The position numbers and the translations under genes are program-made. Shown piece by piece: positions 54,687 to 63,113 of a DNA stretch of 64,000 nt. Under the pieces are notes generated by a model that did not search any database, was not told the DNA's origin, and saw nothing but the letters and a program-made list of their open reading frames with translations. Source of the DNA: Tidjanibacter massiliensis (GTDB lineage Bacteria > Bacteroidota > Bacteroidia > Bacteroidales > Rikenellaceae); contig NZ_LT629960.1 in assembly GCF_900104605.1 (NCBI RefSeq), positions 1,550,001-1,614,000 on the forward strand. Direction: 5' to 3'. Within the stretch, counting starts at the first letter, position 1. Each line of letters starts with the position of its first letter.

Positions 54687-55130
54687 TTACTCCTCCTTCG
54701 GCTCGTATCGGGCCACGACGATATCCTCTTCGCGGAAAAAACGGGAGGCCTCCATACGAGCATTCTCCACGCTGTCGGAGGCATGCACCGCATTGCGCGT
54801 GACATTTTCGCCGTACATCCGGCGCAGCGTACCCTCCGCCGCTCGGGCCGGGTCGGTGTTTCCGACGAGCCGCCGCAGTTCGGCGACGGCATCCTCCCGC
54901 TCCAGCAACATCACCACGCAGGGCCCCGATGTCATGAAATCGACGAGCCGACTGAAAAACTCCCGCCCCCGGTGTACGGCATAAAACTTCTCGGCATCGT
55001 TACGGCTCATGCAAACCAGGCGCATGGCGAGTATCCGGAAGCCGTCCTGCAGAAAAGCGTCGATTATCCGGCCCGTAACACCCATTGCAACGGCATTCGG
55101 CTTGATGATGGTGAAAGTCCTCTCTTCCAT
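54687..55130 (-). CDS. ndk: Nucleoside diphosphate kinase
   Basis: 147 residues. MEERTFTIIKPNAVAMGVTGRIIDAF is the usual start; the phosphorylated residue is His116 in NAVHASDS, which replaces the common IHGSDS, and the Arg and Lys ligands of the phosphate are present. It moves gamma-phosphate between NTPs and NDPs, by a ping-pong mechanism through phospho-His. An in-frame Met four codons upstream is possible; the family start is at 55130. It follows the pseudouridine synthase gene by about 200 bases. Confidence 0.93.
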   Translation of the reverse strand: MEERTFTIIKPNAVAMGVTGRIIDAFLQDGFRILAMRLVCMSRNDAEKFYAVHRGREFFSRLVDFMTSGPCVVMLLEREDAVAELRRLVGNTDPARAAEGTLRRMYGENVTRNAVHASDSVENARMEASRFFREEDIVVARYEPKEE

Positions 55131-55327
55131 GGCGAACTGCATTATACGAAAACACGACGGCAGGTACGCACCCGCCGCCACGAACCGTGCAAAAACCGTT
55201 CCGCAGCCGACCGCCGCACCGACCGTCTGTGTCCAGACAACCGCAGGAACAAGGCGAGCATCCGGCAAAGAGGACGGCCGCCCCTGTCCGCCGGCAAGAA
55301 TCCCCGCCGACGTACGGGGCCGCCCCG

Positions 55328-56491
55328 CTACTCTTCCTCCGCCGGCCGGGCGGCCGTATAAGCGTCCCACTTGTCGAGAACAGCCCGGAAATCGGCCGGC
55401 AGCTCGCTGTCGAACTCCATGCGCCGACGGGTGGAGGGATGCTCGAATCCGAGGCTTCGCGCATGCAGGGCATGTCTCGGCATGACAGAGAAGCAGTTAT
55501 CGATAAACTGCTTGTATTTGGCGAATGTCGTTCCTTTCAGAATACGGTCGCCCCCGTAACGTTCGTCATTGAAAAGCGGATGGCCGATATACTCCATGTG
55601 GACACGTATCTGGTGAGTGCGTCCTGTCTCGAGTCGACACTCTACGAGTGTTACATAGCCGTAGCGCTTCAATACCCGGTAGTGCGTCACGGCATGTTTG
55701 CCGTCGCTGCCGTCGGGATAGACGGCCATGCGCAGCCGGTCGCGCACACTGCGGCCAATGTTGCCGGTCACCGTGCCTTCGTCCTCCTCGAAATTGCCCC
55801 ACACAAGGGCCACATAGCGTCGCGAAACCGTATGGTCGAAAAACTGCCGGGCCAGACGGGCATGGGCCCGCTCGTTTTTGGCCACCACCAGCAGTCCGGA
55901 AGTGTTCTTGTCGATACGGTGCACCAATCCGGCCCGCATGTCCCCCTCCTGAAACAGGGGCAAATCCTTCAGATGCCAGGTCAGGGCATTGACGAGTGTC
56001 CCGCTGTAATTGCCGTGCCCCGGATGCACCACGAGCCCGGCCGGCTTGTTCAGTACGATGAGGTCGTCGTCTTCATACAGGATGTCGAGCGGAATATCCT
56101 CCGGAATAATTTCCACCTCCCGCTTGGGATAGGGCATCACGAGGGCAATACGGTCGAGCGGCTTCACCTTGTAGCTCGACTTCACGGGAATGCCGTTCAC
56201 AAGGATATTTCCGCTGTCGGCTGCGGCCTGCACCCGGCTCCGCGAACAGTTCTCCAGTCTCACCGCCAGATATTTGTCGATACGGAGCATGGCCTGCCCC
56301 CGGTCTACCGTGACGGCGAAATGCTCGTACAGTTCATCCTGCTGCTCCTCCAGCTCCTCCGGTACCTCCCCGGCGTATTCCATTTCGGCACTCTCCACCT
56401 CGCACAAATCCTTTAATCCCGAAGCGGCAGGCGGCACCGTTTCCCGGCAGCCGTCTTTCCGCATCCGCACAAACGTATCGGGCGCACGCAT
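55328..56491 (-). CDS. RluA/RluD-type pseudouridine synthase
   Basis: 387 residues. S4 RNA-binding domain at about 69-115 (LRIDKYLAVRLENCSRSRVQAAADSGNILVNG), then the RluA catalytic domain with Asp194 in GLVHRIDKNTSGLL, VSRRYVALVWG and GRTHQIRVHMEYIGHPLFND. It converts uridines in 23S rRNA to pseudouridine; RluD activity is most likely but not certain. The first about 55 residues precede the S4 domain and are rich in Glu, so a later start, such as the Met at residue 37, is possible. It starts 12 bases after the PASTA gene and belongs to the same transcription unit. Confidence 0.88.
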   Translation of the reverse strand: MRAPDTFVRMRKDGCRETVPPAASGLKDLCEVESAEMEYAGEVPEELEEQQDELYEHFAVTVDRGQAMLRIDKYLAVRLENCSRSRVQAAADSGNILVNGIPVKSSYKVKPLDRIALVMPYPKREVEIIPEDIPLDILYEDDDLIVLNKPAGLVVHPGHGNYSGTLVNALTWHLKDLPLFQEGDMRAGLVHRIDKNTSGLLVVAKNERAHARLARQFFDHTVSRRYVALVWGNFEEDEGTVTGNIGRSVRDRLRMAVYPDGSDGKHAVTHYRVLKRYGYVTLVECRLETGRTHQIRVHMEYIGHPLFNDERYGGDRILKGTTFAKYKQFIDNCFSVMPRHALHARSLGFEHPSTRRRMEFDSELPADFRAVLDKWDAYTAARPAEEE

Positions 56492-56502
56492 TCGCCGTCC
56501 CG

Positions 56503-57561
56503 CTATTCGAAAAACTCGCTCTCGTCGTCATGCCGTACCGTTCCGCCGTACTCTTCCAACGAACGCACGATGGCATCCTCCTCTTTGCGTCTCCTCTCTG
56601 CCGGCGTCGCTTCGCCGTTCTCTATCCGGATTATCCAGTCCATCTCCTCCTGCAGTTCGTCGCCCGAATACCCTTCGGCCGCCAGACTGTCCCGCAGGGC
56701 CTGTTCCCGGGCAGCCACCCTGTTTCCATACCGGTCCGAACGCGAAACGCCGGACGCTACGGTAAGCGAGTCGAGCGACAGGGCGATGGAAATCCCCGTC
56801 CCGAGCACCACGCGGTGCCCCTGGTCGGGTTGCTGAAGATATACACGGGCCTGGCGGAGATTCATCCGGTCGATATCCTCCGCCAGCGTTACGCCGGCCA
56901 CATTGAGTCCGGCCTCCCAGATACGGCTCTTGGCCTCCCGCAGCGGCAGTCCCACCACGCGGGGCACGGAGACGAGGTCGGCTCCGGGCGCACGACCCAC
57001 GGTCAGCACCACGCCGCTTCCCACGCGGGCCTGAACCCGGTTGTCGGCAGCCACCACCTCCGGCCCCACCCGCTGTTCAAGCACGTTGTTGGTTGCGATG
57101 TCGTCCACATAGACGAGTTTCTCTATCTCCAGCCCTGCAGTCTCCAGAATATTCTTGGCCTGACGGAGCGAATACCCCGCGACATAGGGCACATCTATCA
57201 TCCGCTGCTGCGAAGAGTTCACCGTCACATAGATACGGCGGCCGGGCTTCACCTCCGTACCGGCAGCCGGACGCTGTTCGAGAATGACGCCCGGGTCGAA
57301 GGCGGGTACATAGAGCGAATCGTTCACCTCTATCCGCAGCTTGTCCCCGCGGGAAGCCGCCAACGCCTCGTCGAGCGTCATGTTCATGAAATCGGGCACC
57401 TCGACATGCTTGTTGTGACGCGTGAAGAGGTTCAGCAGCAGGTTCGCTGCAAAAAGTACGATGACGAGCAGGCTTACCGCCAACACGATATTGCGCACCA
57501 CATAGTTGCCCCACATTCTGCGCAACCACCCCTGTCCGGAATGTTTTCCGTTGTCTCCCAT
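56503..57561 (-). CDS. Membrane-anchored PASTA-domain protein
   Basis: 352 residues: one N-terminal membrane helix (VVRNIVLAVSLLVIVLFAANLLLNLF, about 22-46), then three PASTA units (about 53-120, 121-195 and 196-265), each with a V/VP-x-V-x-G-x-x-L/A-x-x-A pattern such as VEVPDFMNMTLDEALAASRGDKLRIEVN and VSVPRVVGLPLREAKSRIWEAGLNV. A C-terminal charged tail of about 85 residues follows. No kinase domain is present, unlike PknB-type PASTA proteins. The domains probably bind peptidoglycan or partner proteins in the periplasm. Upstream of the pseudouridine synthase, as in many Bacteroidetes. Confidence 0.88.
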   Translation of the reverse strand: MGDNGKHSGQGWLRRMWGNYVVRNIVLAVSLLVIVLFAANLLLNLFTRHNKHVEVPDFMNMTLDEALAASRGDKLRIEVNDSLYVPAFDPGVILEQRPAAGTEVKPGRRIYVTVNSSQQRMIDVPYVAGYSLRQAKNILETAGLEIEKLVYVDDIATNNVLEQRVGPEVVAADNRVQARVGSGVVLTVGRAPGADLVSVPRVVGLPLREAKSRIWEAGLNVAGVTLAEDIDRMNLRQARVYLQQPDQGHRVVLGTGISIALSLDSLTVASGVSRSDRYGNRVAAREQALRDSLAAEGYSGDELQEEMDWIIRIENGEATPAERRRKEEDAIVRSLEEYGGTVRHDDESEFFE

Positions 57562-57591
57562 ACAACACGTGATTTGACCGGCAGGCCGGGC

Positions 57592-58683
57592 CTACCGGAC
57601 GATTTCGTTATAAAACGTATCCCTTTCGACCGCCCGCAGTCCGGCCGATGCGGCCATGGCCTGCATATCATCCACCGTGAGCCGGGGTTTCTCCTCCGCC
57701 CCCGCCATGGAGTATATTTTGGTCGAGTCGTCTATCGTACCGTCCATGTCGTCGGCTCCGAAGCCGAGCGCCATCTCCGCCGTCTGCTTGCCGTACATCA
57801 CCCAGTAGGCCTTGATGTGCGGGAAGTTATCGAGATAGATACGCGACATGGCCAGCGTCCGCATGTCTTCCGTTACGGGTACCTCCTCCAGCCCCTCGCC
57901 GAGGCGATTGCCCGCCCGGCGGAACTTGAGCGGAATGAAGGCGTCGAAACCGCCCGTCTCGTCCTGCAGCGTCCGGAGCCGGTCGAGATGGTCTATCCGC
58001 TGGGCAACCGTCTCCACATGGCCGTAAAGCATGGTGGCATTGCTCCGTATGCCGAGCCGGTGTGCGGCCCGGTGGAGCGACAGCCACACCTGAGAACTCC
58101 CCTTCTCCGGACATATCCGTGCACGGAGCTCCTCGTCGAATATCTCGGCACCGCCGCCCGGTATGGCCTCCATACCGGCCTCCCGCAGCAGCCGCAGTCC
58201 CTCGTCGTATCCCATACCCGCCTTCTCTATCATATAGGCGAGTTCTATCGCCGTGAACGCCTTCACGGCCACCTGCGGCATAATACGTTTTACGAGACGT
58301 ATCATTTCGGCATAGAACCGGATGTCATGGTCGGGATGCACGCCGCCCACGATATGCACCTCCGTCACCCCGCTGTCGCGGCGGGCACGCACGATTTCCT
58401 CTATTTCGGCCAACGAATGGTTCCACGCCCCCGGTTCGCCAGCCCCGCGACGGTACGAACAGAAACGGCAGTTGAAGACGCAGATGTTCGTCGGTTCGAT
58501 ATGGAAATTGCGGTTGTAATAGACCACGTCGCCGCTTTTGCAATGCCGCATACCACAGGCCAATTCGGCCAGCAGCGACAGCGGCGCATCGTTCCACAGC
58601 GTCTCCGCCTCATCGCGGGATATGCGTCCGCCGGCGGCCACCCGTTCCGCTATACCGCCGCATACTCTCTCCTTGTCAAACAT
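57592..58683 (-). CDS. mqnE: Aminofutalosine synthase
   Basis: 363 residues from MFDKERV. The radical-SAM motif is Cys68-x3-Cys72-x2-Cys75 in NICVFNCRFCSY, after NFHIEPTN, with EVHIVGGVHPDHD, LPGGGAEIF-like EAIPGGGAEIFDEELR and LHSNATMLYGH-like IRSNATMLYGH. These match MqnE rather than MqnC. It joins chorismate-derived enolpyruvyl benzoate to adenosine in the futalosine pathway to menaquinone. The start at 58683 lies only seven bases beyond a TATCTTTG box, so the message would have a very short leader. Upstream of it are rpmH and its terminator. Confidence 0.92.
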   Translation of the reverse strand: MFDKERVCGGIAERVAAGGRISRDEAETLWNDAPLSLLAELACGMRHCKSGDVVYYNRNFHIEPTNICVFNCRFCSYRRGAGEPGAWNHSLAEIEEIVRARRDSGVTEVHIVGGVHPDHDIRFYAEMIRLVKRIMPQVAVKAFTAIELAYMIEKAGMGYDEGLRLLREAGMEAIPGGGAEIFDEELRARICPEKGSSQVWLSLHRAAHRLGIRSNATMLYGHVETVAQRIDHLDRLRTLQDETGGFDAFIPLKFRRAGNRLGEGLEEVPVTEDMRTLAMSRIYLDNFPHIKAYWVMYGKQTAEMALGFGADDMDGTIDDSTKIYSMAGAEEKPRLTVDDMQAMAASAGLRAVERDTFYNEIVR

Positions 58684-58689
58684 AGTTTT

Positions 58690-58697
58690 CAAAGATA
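58690..58697 (-). promoter_or_regulatory. -7 box directly before mqnE
   Basis: TATCTTTG on the minus strand ends seven bases before the mqnE ATG. If used, transcription would begin at or next to the start codon. Confidence 0.5.
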
Positions 58698-58734
58698 CGA
58701 AAAAGAAATCTACAAACACCGCCCGAACGCGGCA

Positions 58735-58764
58735 AACATGAACAGCCGCCTTGAGGGCGGCTGT
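58735..58764 (-). terminator. Terminator of rpmH
   Basis: ACAGCCGCC/GGCGGCTGT, a perfect 9-bp stem (58742-58750 and 58756-58764), 37 bases after the rpmH stop; the minus-strand tail TTCATGTTTGCC is only weakly U-rich. Confidence 0.6.
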
Positions 58765-58800
58765 ACGTATCTTGTCTACCGGAAACCGGACGGCTGAACG

Positions 58801-58956
58801 CTACTTGAAACGCGTTTCGTCCGATACCGTCAGTTTCTTACGGCCTTTGGCACGGCGTGCTGCGAGAACCTTGCGGCCGTTTACGGTCGCCATCCTCTGG
58901 CGGAAACCGTGTTTGTTTATCCTCTTGCGACGGGAGGGTTGGAAAGTCCTTTTCAT
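58801..58956 (-). CDS. rpmH: 50S ribosomal protein L34
   Basis: 51 codons translated from the minus strand: it begins [20 protein letters not shown], continues [20 protein letters not shown] and ends [11 protein letters not shown]. This is a complete L34, slightly longer at its C-terminus than the 46-residue E. coli protein. It is a basic rRNA-binding protein of the large subunit. It has a consensus promoter, a terminator and no dnaA, rnpA or yidC neighbour here, unlike the arrangement in many bacteria. Confidence 0.97.
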   Translation of the reverse strand: MKRTFQPSRRKRINKHGFRQRMATVNGRKVLAARRAKGRKKLTVSDETRFK

Positions 58957-58998
58957 GGCTGTCTATATTTTTACTTTTCGTCCACTCTTTGCGGAGTG

Positions 58999-59028
58999 CA
59001 AAGGTAAACCATTTTTACGATTTACAAA
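58999..59028 (-). promoter_or_regulatory. Promoter of rpmH
   Basis: On the minus strand TTTG (59025-59028), an 18-base spacer and TACCTTTG (58999-59006), 43 bases before the rpmH ATG. Confidence 0.65.
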
Positions 59029-59238
59029 AGAAATACGGCAAAATAATCACATGCGTATCAAAACATAGGGATGCGCCGTTGCCCCTCCGGGAGGAGATGT
59101 ATCCGCCGGCGTGCGCGCCGCCCTCTTCCGGGAGGAAATCTGTCGGGAAAAATGGCCCTGCAGGCCCTTGCAACGTACAATCGCCTGTATATGAAACCGT
59201 TTTTCACTCAAACAACATTCAATCGGCAGAAAATTATA

Positions 59239-59246
59239 TATATTTG
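59239..59246 (+). promoter_or_regulatory. -7 box of the candidate small RNA
   Basis: TATATTTG, a full match, in an AT-rich patch within otherwise GC-rich DNA; no protein-coding gene follows before the terminator. No -33 TTG at the expected place. Confidence 0.55.
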
Positions 59247-59251
59247 CACCG

Positions 59252-59437
59252 CAAAAACCGGAAAAGGAAAACGACTGCGAAGATATATCTCCGCAGGAAC
59301 GGCGGCATAACGGCATGTCACGAAAGCAGCCGGGCAGGCAAGGTCTCCGACCGCCTGTACCGGGATACCATTGAGAACCCCCAACTTTCGGCTTTGTCGG
59401 CCCGGAGGGCGGAAATATCCCCCTCCGGGTTTTTTAT
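59252..59437 (+). ncRNA. Candidate independent small RNA of about 185 nt (6S-like?)
   Basis: A promoter box at 59239-59246 and a strong terminator at 59401-59437 bracket 150 bases that have no credible protein but can fold well. Hairpin A is CTGCG/CGCAG with inner AGATATATCT (59275-59296). Hairpin B is CAGGC-GGTC/GACC-GCCTG (59335-59357), extended by CCGG pairs. The 5' end AAAAACCGGA can also pair with TCCGGGTTTTT near the 3' end, with one bulge, giving a closing stem as in 6S RNA. I do not recognise SRP, tmRNA or RNase P motifs. Length, isolation and closing stem favour a 6S-like RNA; another regulatory RNA is possible. Confidence 0.5.
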
Positions 59438-59439
59438 TT
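59401..59439 (+). terminator. Terminator of the candidate small RNA
   Basis: CCCGGAGGG/CCCTCCGGG stem (59401-59409 and 59421-59429) followed by TTTTTTATTT, the longest U-tract in the window. It does not follow a protein gene, which supports a separate RNA transcript. Confidence 0.85.
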
Positions 59440-59509
59440 ACTCTCCGAACGGGACCTTCCGTCATGCCGGAGTCTCCTCCGGCGAGAACCCCGCGGACAA
59501 GGCCGGAAT

Positions 59510-60133
59510 TCAGCGGGGAGCATAAACCACCTTTTTCGTTTCGAAAAACGCCTCGCCGAACCACTGCGCTATATCGTACACCTCGAAACGCCCCCCTGCC
59601 GCGGTCAGCTCCGCGGTCAGATCGCCGCCCTTCAGCACGAGCATGCCGTTGGGAAGCGTTCCCTTCCGGCCGGACGTTATCTTGTTCCACATCCATCCCT
59701 TCAGCACCGACATCTCCGTAACGGCCCGGCTGACTACGTAATCGTATCCGCCCGGCAGCGCCTCCGCCCGGCAATTCACCGCCTCCAGGTTATCGAGACC
59801 GAGGGCTGAGGCAACCGCCCGTACCACCGTAATCTTTTTGCCGATGGAGTCCACTGCGGTGAAGTGTGCCCCGGGGAAGAAGATGGCAAGCGGCACGGCA
59901 GGGAACCCCCCTCCCGTCCCGACGTCGCACACCTGCGCCCCGCCGTCGAAACGGCACGCGCAAGCAATGGCCAGCGAATGAAGCACATGCTTCAGGTAGA
60001 GGCTGTCGAAATCCTTGCGTGACACCACGTTGATACGGGCGTTCCACTCCGCATAGAGGTCGTACAAACGGACGAAGCGTTCCCGTTGCAGCGGAGTGAG
60101 TTCCCCGCTGAAATATTTCTCGATAAGTTCCAT
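59510..60133 (-). CDS. rsmG: 16S rRNA (guanine-527-N7)-methyltransferase
   Basis: 207 residues. ELIEKYFSGELTPLQRERFVRLYDLYAEWNARINVVSRKD is the GidB/RsmG N-terminus; the SAM loop is CDVGTGGGFPAVPLA (about 69-83), with AVDSIGKKI and SRAVTEM following. It methylates N7 of G527 in 16S rRNA; loss gives low-level streptomycin resistance in other bacteria. The start at 60133 (or 60142, three codons up) is typical. It converges with the candidate small RNA, and lies 43 bases after the broken FAD oxidoreductase gene. Confidence 0.94.
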   Translation of the reverse strand: MELIEKYFSGELTPLQRERFVRLYDLYAEWNARINVVSRKDFDSLYLKHVLHSLAIACACRFDGGAQVCDVGTGGGFPAVPLAIFFPGAHFTAVDSIGKKITVVRAVASALGLDNLEAVNCRAEALPGGYDYVVSRAVTEMSVLKGWMWNKITSGRKGTLPNGMLVLKGGDLTAELTAAGGRFEVYDIAQWFGEAFFETKKVVYAPR

Positions 60134-60176
60134 ATGAACCATCCTTTTAAAATTCCCTGTCCGAAAAGCCGCCCGT

Positions 60177-61771
60177 TCAGCCGAGATTGCGCACGATGGC
60201 CTCCGCGATACGCTCCCCGTCGAGAGCCGCCGAAATGATGCCGCCCGCATACCCGGCCCCCTCTGCGGCAGGATAGAGTCCGCGCACGGACACATGCATC
60301 AACGTGACGGGGTCGCGCGGAATCCGCACCGGCGAGGAGGTGCGCGACTCCACCCCCACCACCTGCGCCCCGTCGGTCAGGAACCCGTGCATGCGGCGGC
60401 CAAACACCGCAAACCCTTCGCGCAGCGCACCGCCGATGAACTCCGGCATCCATTCGGAGAAACGCGAGGGCACCGTTCCCGGCACATACGAGGTCGCCGG
60501 CAGGTCGGCCGACCTGCGGTCGGCAACACATACGAGGTCGCCGGCAGGTCGGCCGACCTGCGGTCGGCAACGAAATCGGTCAGCCGCTGGGCCGGCGCCA
60601 CCTGTGCGCTGCCCCCGGCCCGCCGGGCGGCCTGCTCGAAGTCGCGGCGGAACTTCAGTCCGGCCAGCTCGCCCCACTCCCCGCGCAAATGCTCGAAATC
60701 GGACAGCCGCACTTCCGTCACGATGCCCGAATTGGCCCACCGCGAATTGCGCCCCGACGAGGACATGCCGTTCACGACACTCTCCGACGGGTCGGTCATG
60801 GCAGGTACGATGACGCCGCCCGGACACATGCAGAACGAGTAGACACCCCGTCCGCCCACCTGGGCCGTCAGGGTATAGGAGGCCGCGGGCAGGTATTCAC
60901 GTCCGGCACCGTGATACTGTATCTCGTCGATGAGAGCTTGCGGATGCTCCACCCGGACGCCCATGGCGAACGGCTTGGCCTGCAGCAGCACCCCCTGCCG
61001 GTGGAGCATCGCGTAGACATCGTCCGCCGAGTGACCCGTGGCCAGCACCACGCTGCGGGCCTCTATCCGCTCACCGCCGCATACCACGCCGGCTACGGCG
61101 TCCCCGTGCAGCAACAGCTCCGTCACCCGACTGCCGAACCGCACTTCGCCGCCGCAGGAGGTGATTGTCCGGCGGATGGCGGTCATGATACCGGGCAGCC
61201 GGTCGGTACCGATATGCGGATGGGCTTCATAGAGTATCGCCTCGTCGGCACCGTGGAAGACGAGCGTACGGAGCGCCTTGTTGTAATCTCCGCGCTTCTT
61301 GCTCCGGGTAAAGAGCTTGCCGTCGGAAAAGGTACCCGCACCTCCTTCGCCGAAGGCATAGTTGGAGTCGGGGTCGAGCCGGCCGTTGCGGTTCAGTTCT
61401 GCCACGTCGCGGCGGCGTACCGACACCTCCCGGCCCCGTTCGAGGATGACGGGCCGGTATCCCGATTCGATGAGCCGCAGCGCACAGAAGAGGCCGGCAG
61501 GGCCTCCGCCCACGATGACGACCTCCTCGGCATGCGACACGTCCGGATAGTCGAAGCGGACCTCCGGAGCGGGCCCGTCGCCGTCGGCATAGAGTTCGAG
61601 CGTCAGATTCACCCGTACCGAACGCCCGCGGGCATCCACCGAACGCTTCAGGATACGTACCAACGCCACATCGGCAGGCGGCACCCCCGCCCGCCGGGCA
61701 GCTATCTCCGTATAAACTTTCCGGTCGGCGGCCTGTTTCGGCGAAAGAGTAAGCGTTATCGTACGGGGCAT
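60177..61771 (-). pseudogene. FAD-dependent oxidoreductase (COG2509 type), frameshifted by a 44-bp tandem duplication
   Basis: Reading from MPRTITLTLSPKQAADRKVY at 61771, the chain has VVIVGGGPAGLFCALRLIESG and a second half with SVVLATGHSADDVY, the FAD/NAD(P) oxidoreductase group of COG2509. After LTDFVADRRSADLPATSYV the frame is lost, because the 44-bp unit 60484-60527 is repeated at 60528-60571; translation then ends at 60377. With one copy removed the frame runs on into TVPSRFSEWMPEFIGG, GVESRTSSPVRIPRDP and GLYPAAEGAGYAGGIISAALDG, the conserved family end, to 60177. The function is unknown. It may be a real pseudogene, a reversible switch, or a sequencing or assembly artefact. Confidence 0.85.
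60484..60571. repeat. Perfect 44-bp tandem duplication with internal palindromes
   Basis: Two identical, abutting 44-base copies (60484-60527 and 60528-60571). Each contains the perfect 18-base palindrome GCAGGTCGGCCGACCTGC (60500-60517 and 60544-60561). Forty-four is not a multiple of three, so the duplication shifts the reading frame of the oxidoreductase gene. Palindrome-directed slippage is a known route to such duplications. Confidence 0.95.
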
Positions 61772-61920
61772 ATGGAATTTCAACGGTTTCAACGGGCCAA
61801 AGGTACTCAATTCCGCCGAGATTCCCGCCTCCGCACCGGAGCAGCGCCGCATTCCGCAGTCCTCTCCGACACGGGAACGGTTTATTGCCGGCAGGACAAG
61901 GGATGTTGGCCGAAAAACAC

Positions 61921-61928
61921 TACTTTTG
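61921..61928 (+). promoter_or_regulatory. -7 box of the membrane glycosyltransferase/sigma operon
   Basis: TACTTTTG, a full TAnnTTTG match, 21 bases before the ATG at 61950; no clear -33 element. Confidence 0.5.
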
Positions 61929-61949
61929 TCTTCGTATCCGCCGACGAAC

Positions 61950-63113
61950 ATGGAAAGACTCTCATCCGCATACGCATACCTTTGGGAAACCTGCGGACCG
62001 TGGGGCATCGCCCTGCTGGCCTGCATGATAATCCTCTTTTTCGTCCAGTTCTGGTATTGGGTGGGGTACTACGGACGCATCCCCTCCTACCGGAACGCCC
62101 GCGCAGGCGACGCCCGCCCGCCGGTCTCCGTCGCCCTGGTGGTGCACGAACCCGACTACGATTTTCTGGAAAACGGACTTCCGGTACTTTTGGGACAGGA
62201 GTACGACGACTTTGAAATTATCGTGACCGACCTCTCCGGGGATGTGGAGTTCGGAGAGGCGCTCGCGGTTATCGCCGAACACAACCCCCGTTTCAACGTC
62301 ACCCGCATGGTACGCGACGCCCGTTTTCCGATAAGCGACAAGATGGCGTTCAACGTGGCCATCAAGGCGGCACGCTACGACAACATCCTGCTGACCACGG
62401 TAGACAGCCGCCCGGCATCGCTCCAGTGGATAGCCCGCATGGCACGCGGATTCGACGGTGCGGGTATCGTGATAGGTTACTGCGGCATGGAAGGAGCCTC
62501 CGCCTTCTCCTCCCGCCTGATAAGGCTGGACAATGCGGCCCGGGCCATCCGCTGGCTGAGTGCGGCCATGCACGGGAAACCCTACCGGGGTACGCTCCAG
62601 AACATCGGCTTCACCAAGGCACTTTACTTCGGCAACGGAGGATTCAATTACCTCAACATGAATATCGGCGAGGACGACCTCTTCATCCAGAAACTGCTGG
62701 AAACGGGTACCGCCGCAGCAGTCATCGTCTCATCCAATTCGACCGTCCGGCAGAAGATATGGGGCGGAACGGGCTGGTGGTATGCCGACCGCTGCATGCG
62801 CAGCAACGCATTCCGCCACTATCCGGCGAAGGTGAAGACTTTTGTTGCCGCCGAGCTCTGGAGCCGGGCGCTCTTTTTCGCCGCGGCGGCCGCGGCCGTC
62901 GTCCTGTTTCCACCGGAACTAAAACTCTTCGCGGCAGGATTGCTGCTGATACGTTTCGGCCTGATTTTCTTCGAGATGCGGCGCATCACGCGCCGGCTTT
63001 CCGAGAAGGGATTGATGAGGGCCGTTCCCCTCTACGACCTCTGCTCGCCGCTGTACGAGGCATGGATGGCCGCAGACCGTAAATTCAGACGTTCGCCGGG
63101 ACTATGGAGATAA
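61950..63113 (+). CDS. Membrane-bound family 2 glycosyltransferase
   Basis: 387 residues. One N-terminal helix (WGIALLACMIILFFVQFWYWVGYYG, about 18-42), a GT-A domain with VSVALVVHEPDYDFLENGLPVLLGQEY and NVAIKAARYDNILLTTVDSRP (in the place of the DxD region), GEDDLFI for the catalytic base, and two C-terminal helices (LWSRALFFAAAAAAVVLFP; LFAAGLLLIRFGLIFFEM). This is the processive/COG1215-like layout, but the QxxRW motif is only weakly kept as RQKIW. Product unknown. The start MERLSSAYAY at 61950 is preferred. Its end overlaps the ECF sigma gene by 10 bases. Confidence 0.85.
   Translation: MERLSSAYAYLWETCGPWGIALLACMIILFFVQFWYWVGYYGRIPSYRNARAGDARPPVSVALVVHEPDYDFLENGLPVLLGQEYDDFEIIVTDLSGDVEFGEALAVIAEHNPRFNVTRMVRDARFPISDKMAFNVAIKAARYDNILLTTVDSRPASLQWIARMARGFDGAGIVIGYCGMEGASAFSSRLIRLDNAARAIRWLSAAMHGKPYRGTLQNIGFTKALYFGNGGFNYLNMNIGEDDLFIQKLLETGTAAAVIVSSNSTVRQKIWGGTGWWYADRCMRSNAFRHYPAKVKTFVAAELWSRALFFAAAAAAVVLFPPELKLFAAGLLLIRFGLIFFEMRRITRRLSEKGLMRAVPLYDLCSPLYEAWMAADRKFRRSPGLWR

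Noticed and set aside
55131-55327. A sigma-70 style TATAAT box before ndk
   Set aside because: TATAAT is not the -7 element of the Bacteroidetes primary sigma factor, and no TAnnTTTG box lies there; a chance match is more likely.
60177-60827. Separate small gene in the region after the 44-bp duplication
   Set aside because: Its sequence (GVESRTSSPVRIPRDP, GLYPAAEGAGYAGG) is the conserved C-terminus of the FAD oxidoreductase upstream, out of frame only because of the duplication. It is the tail of a broken gene.
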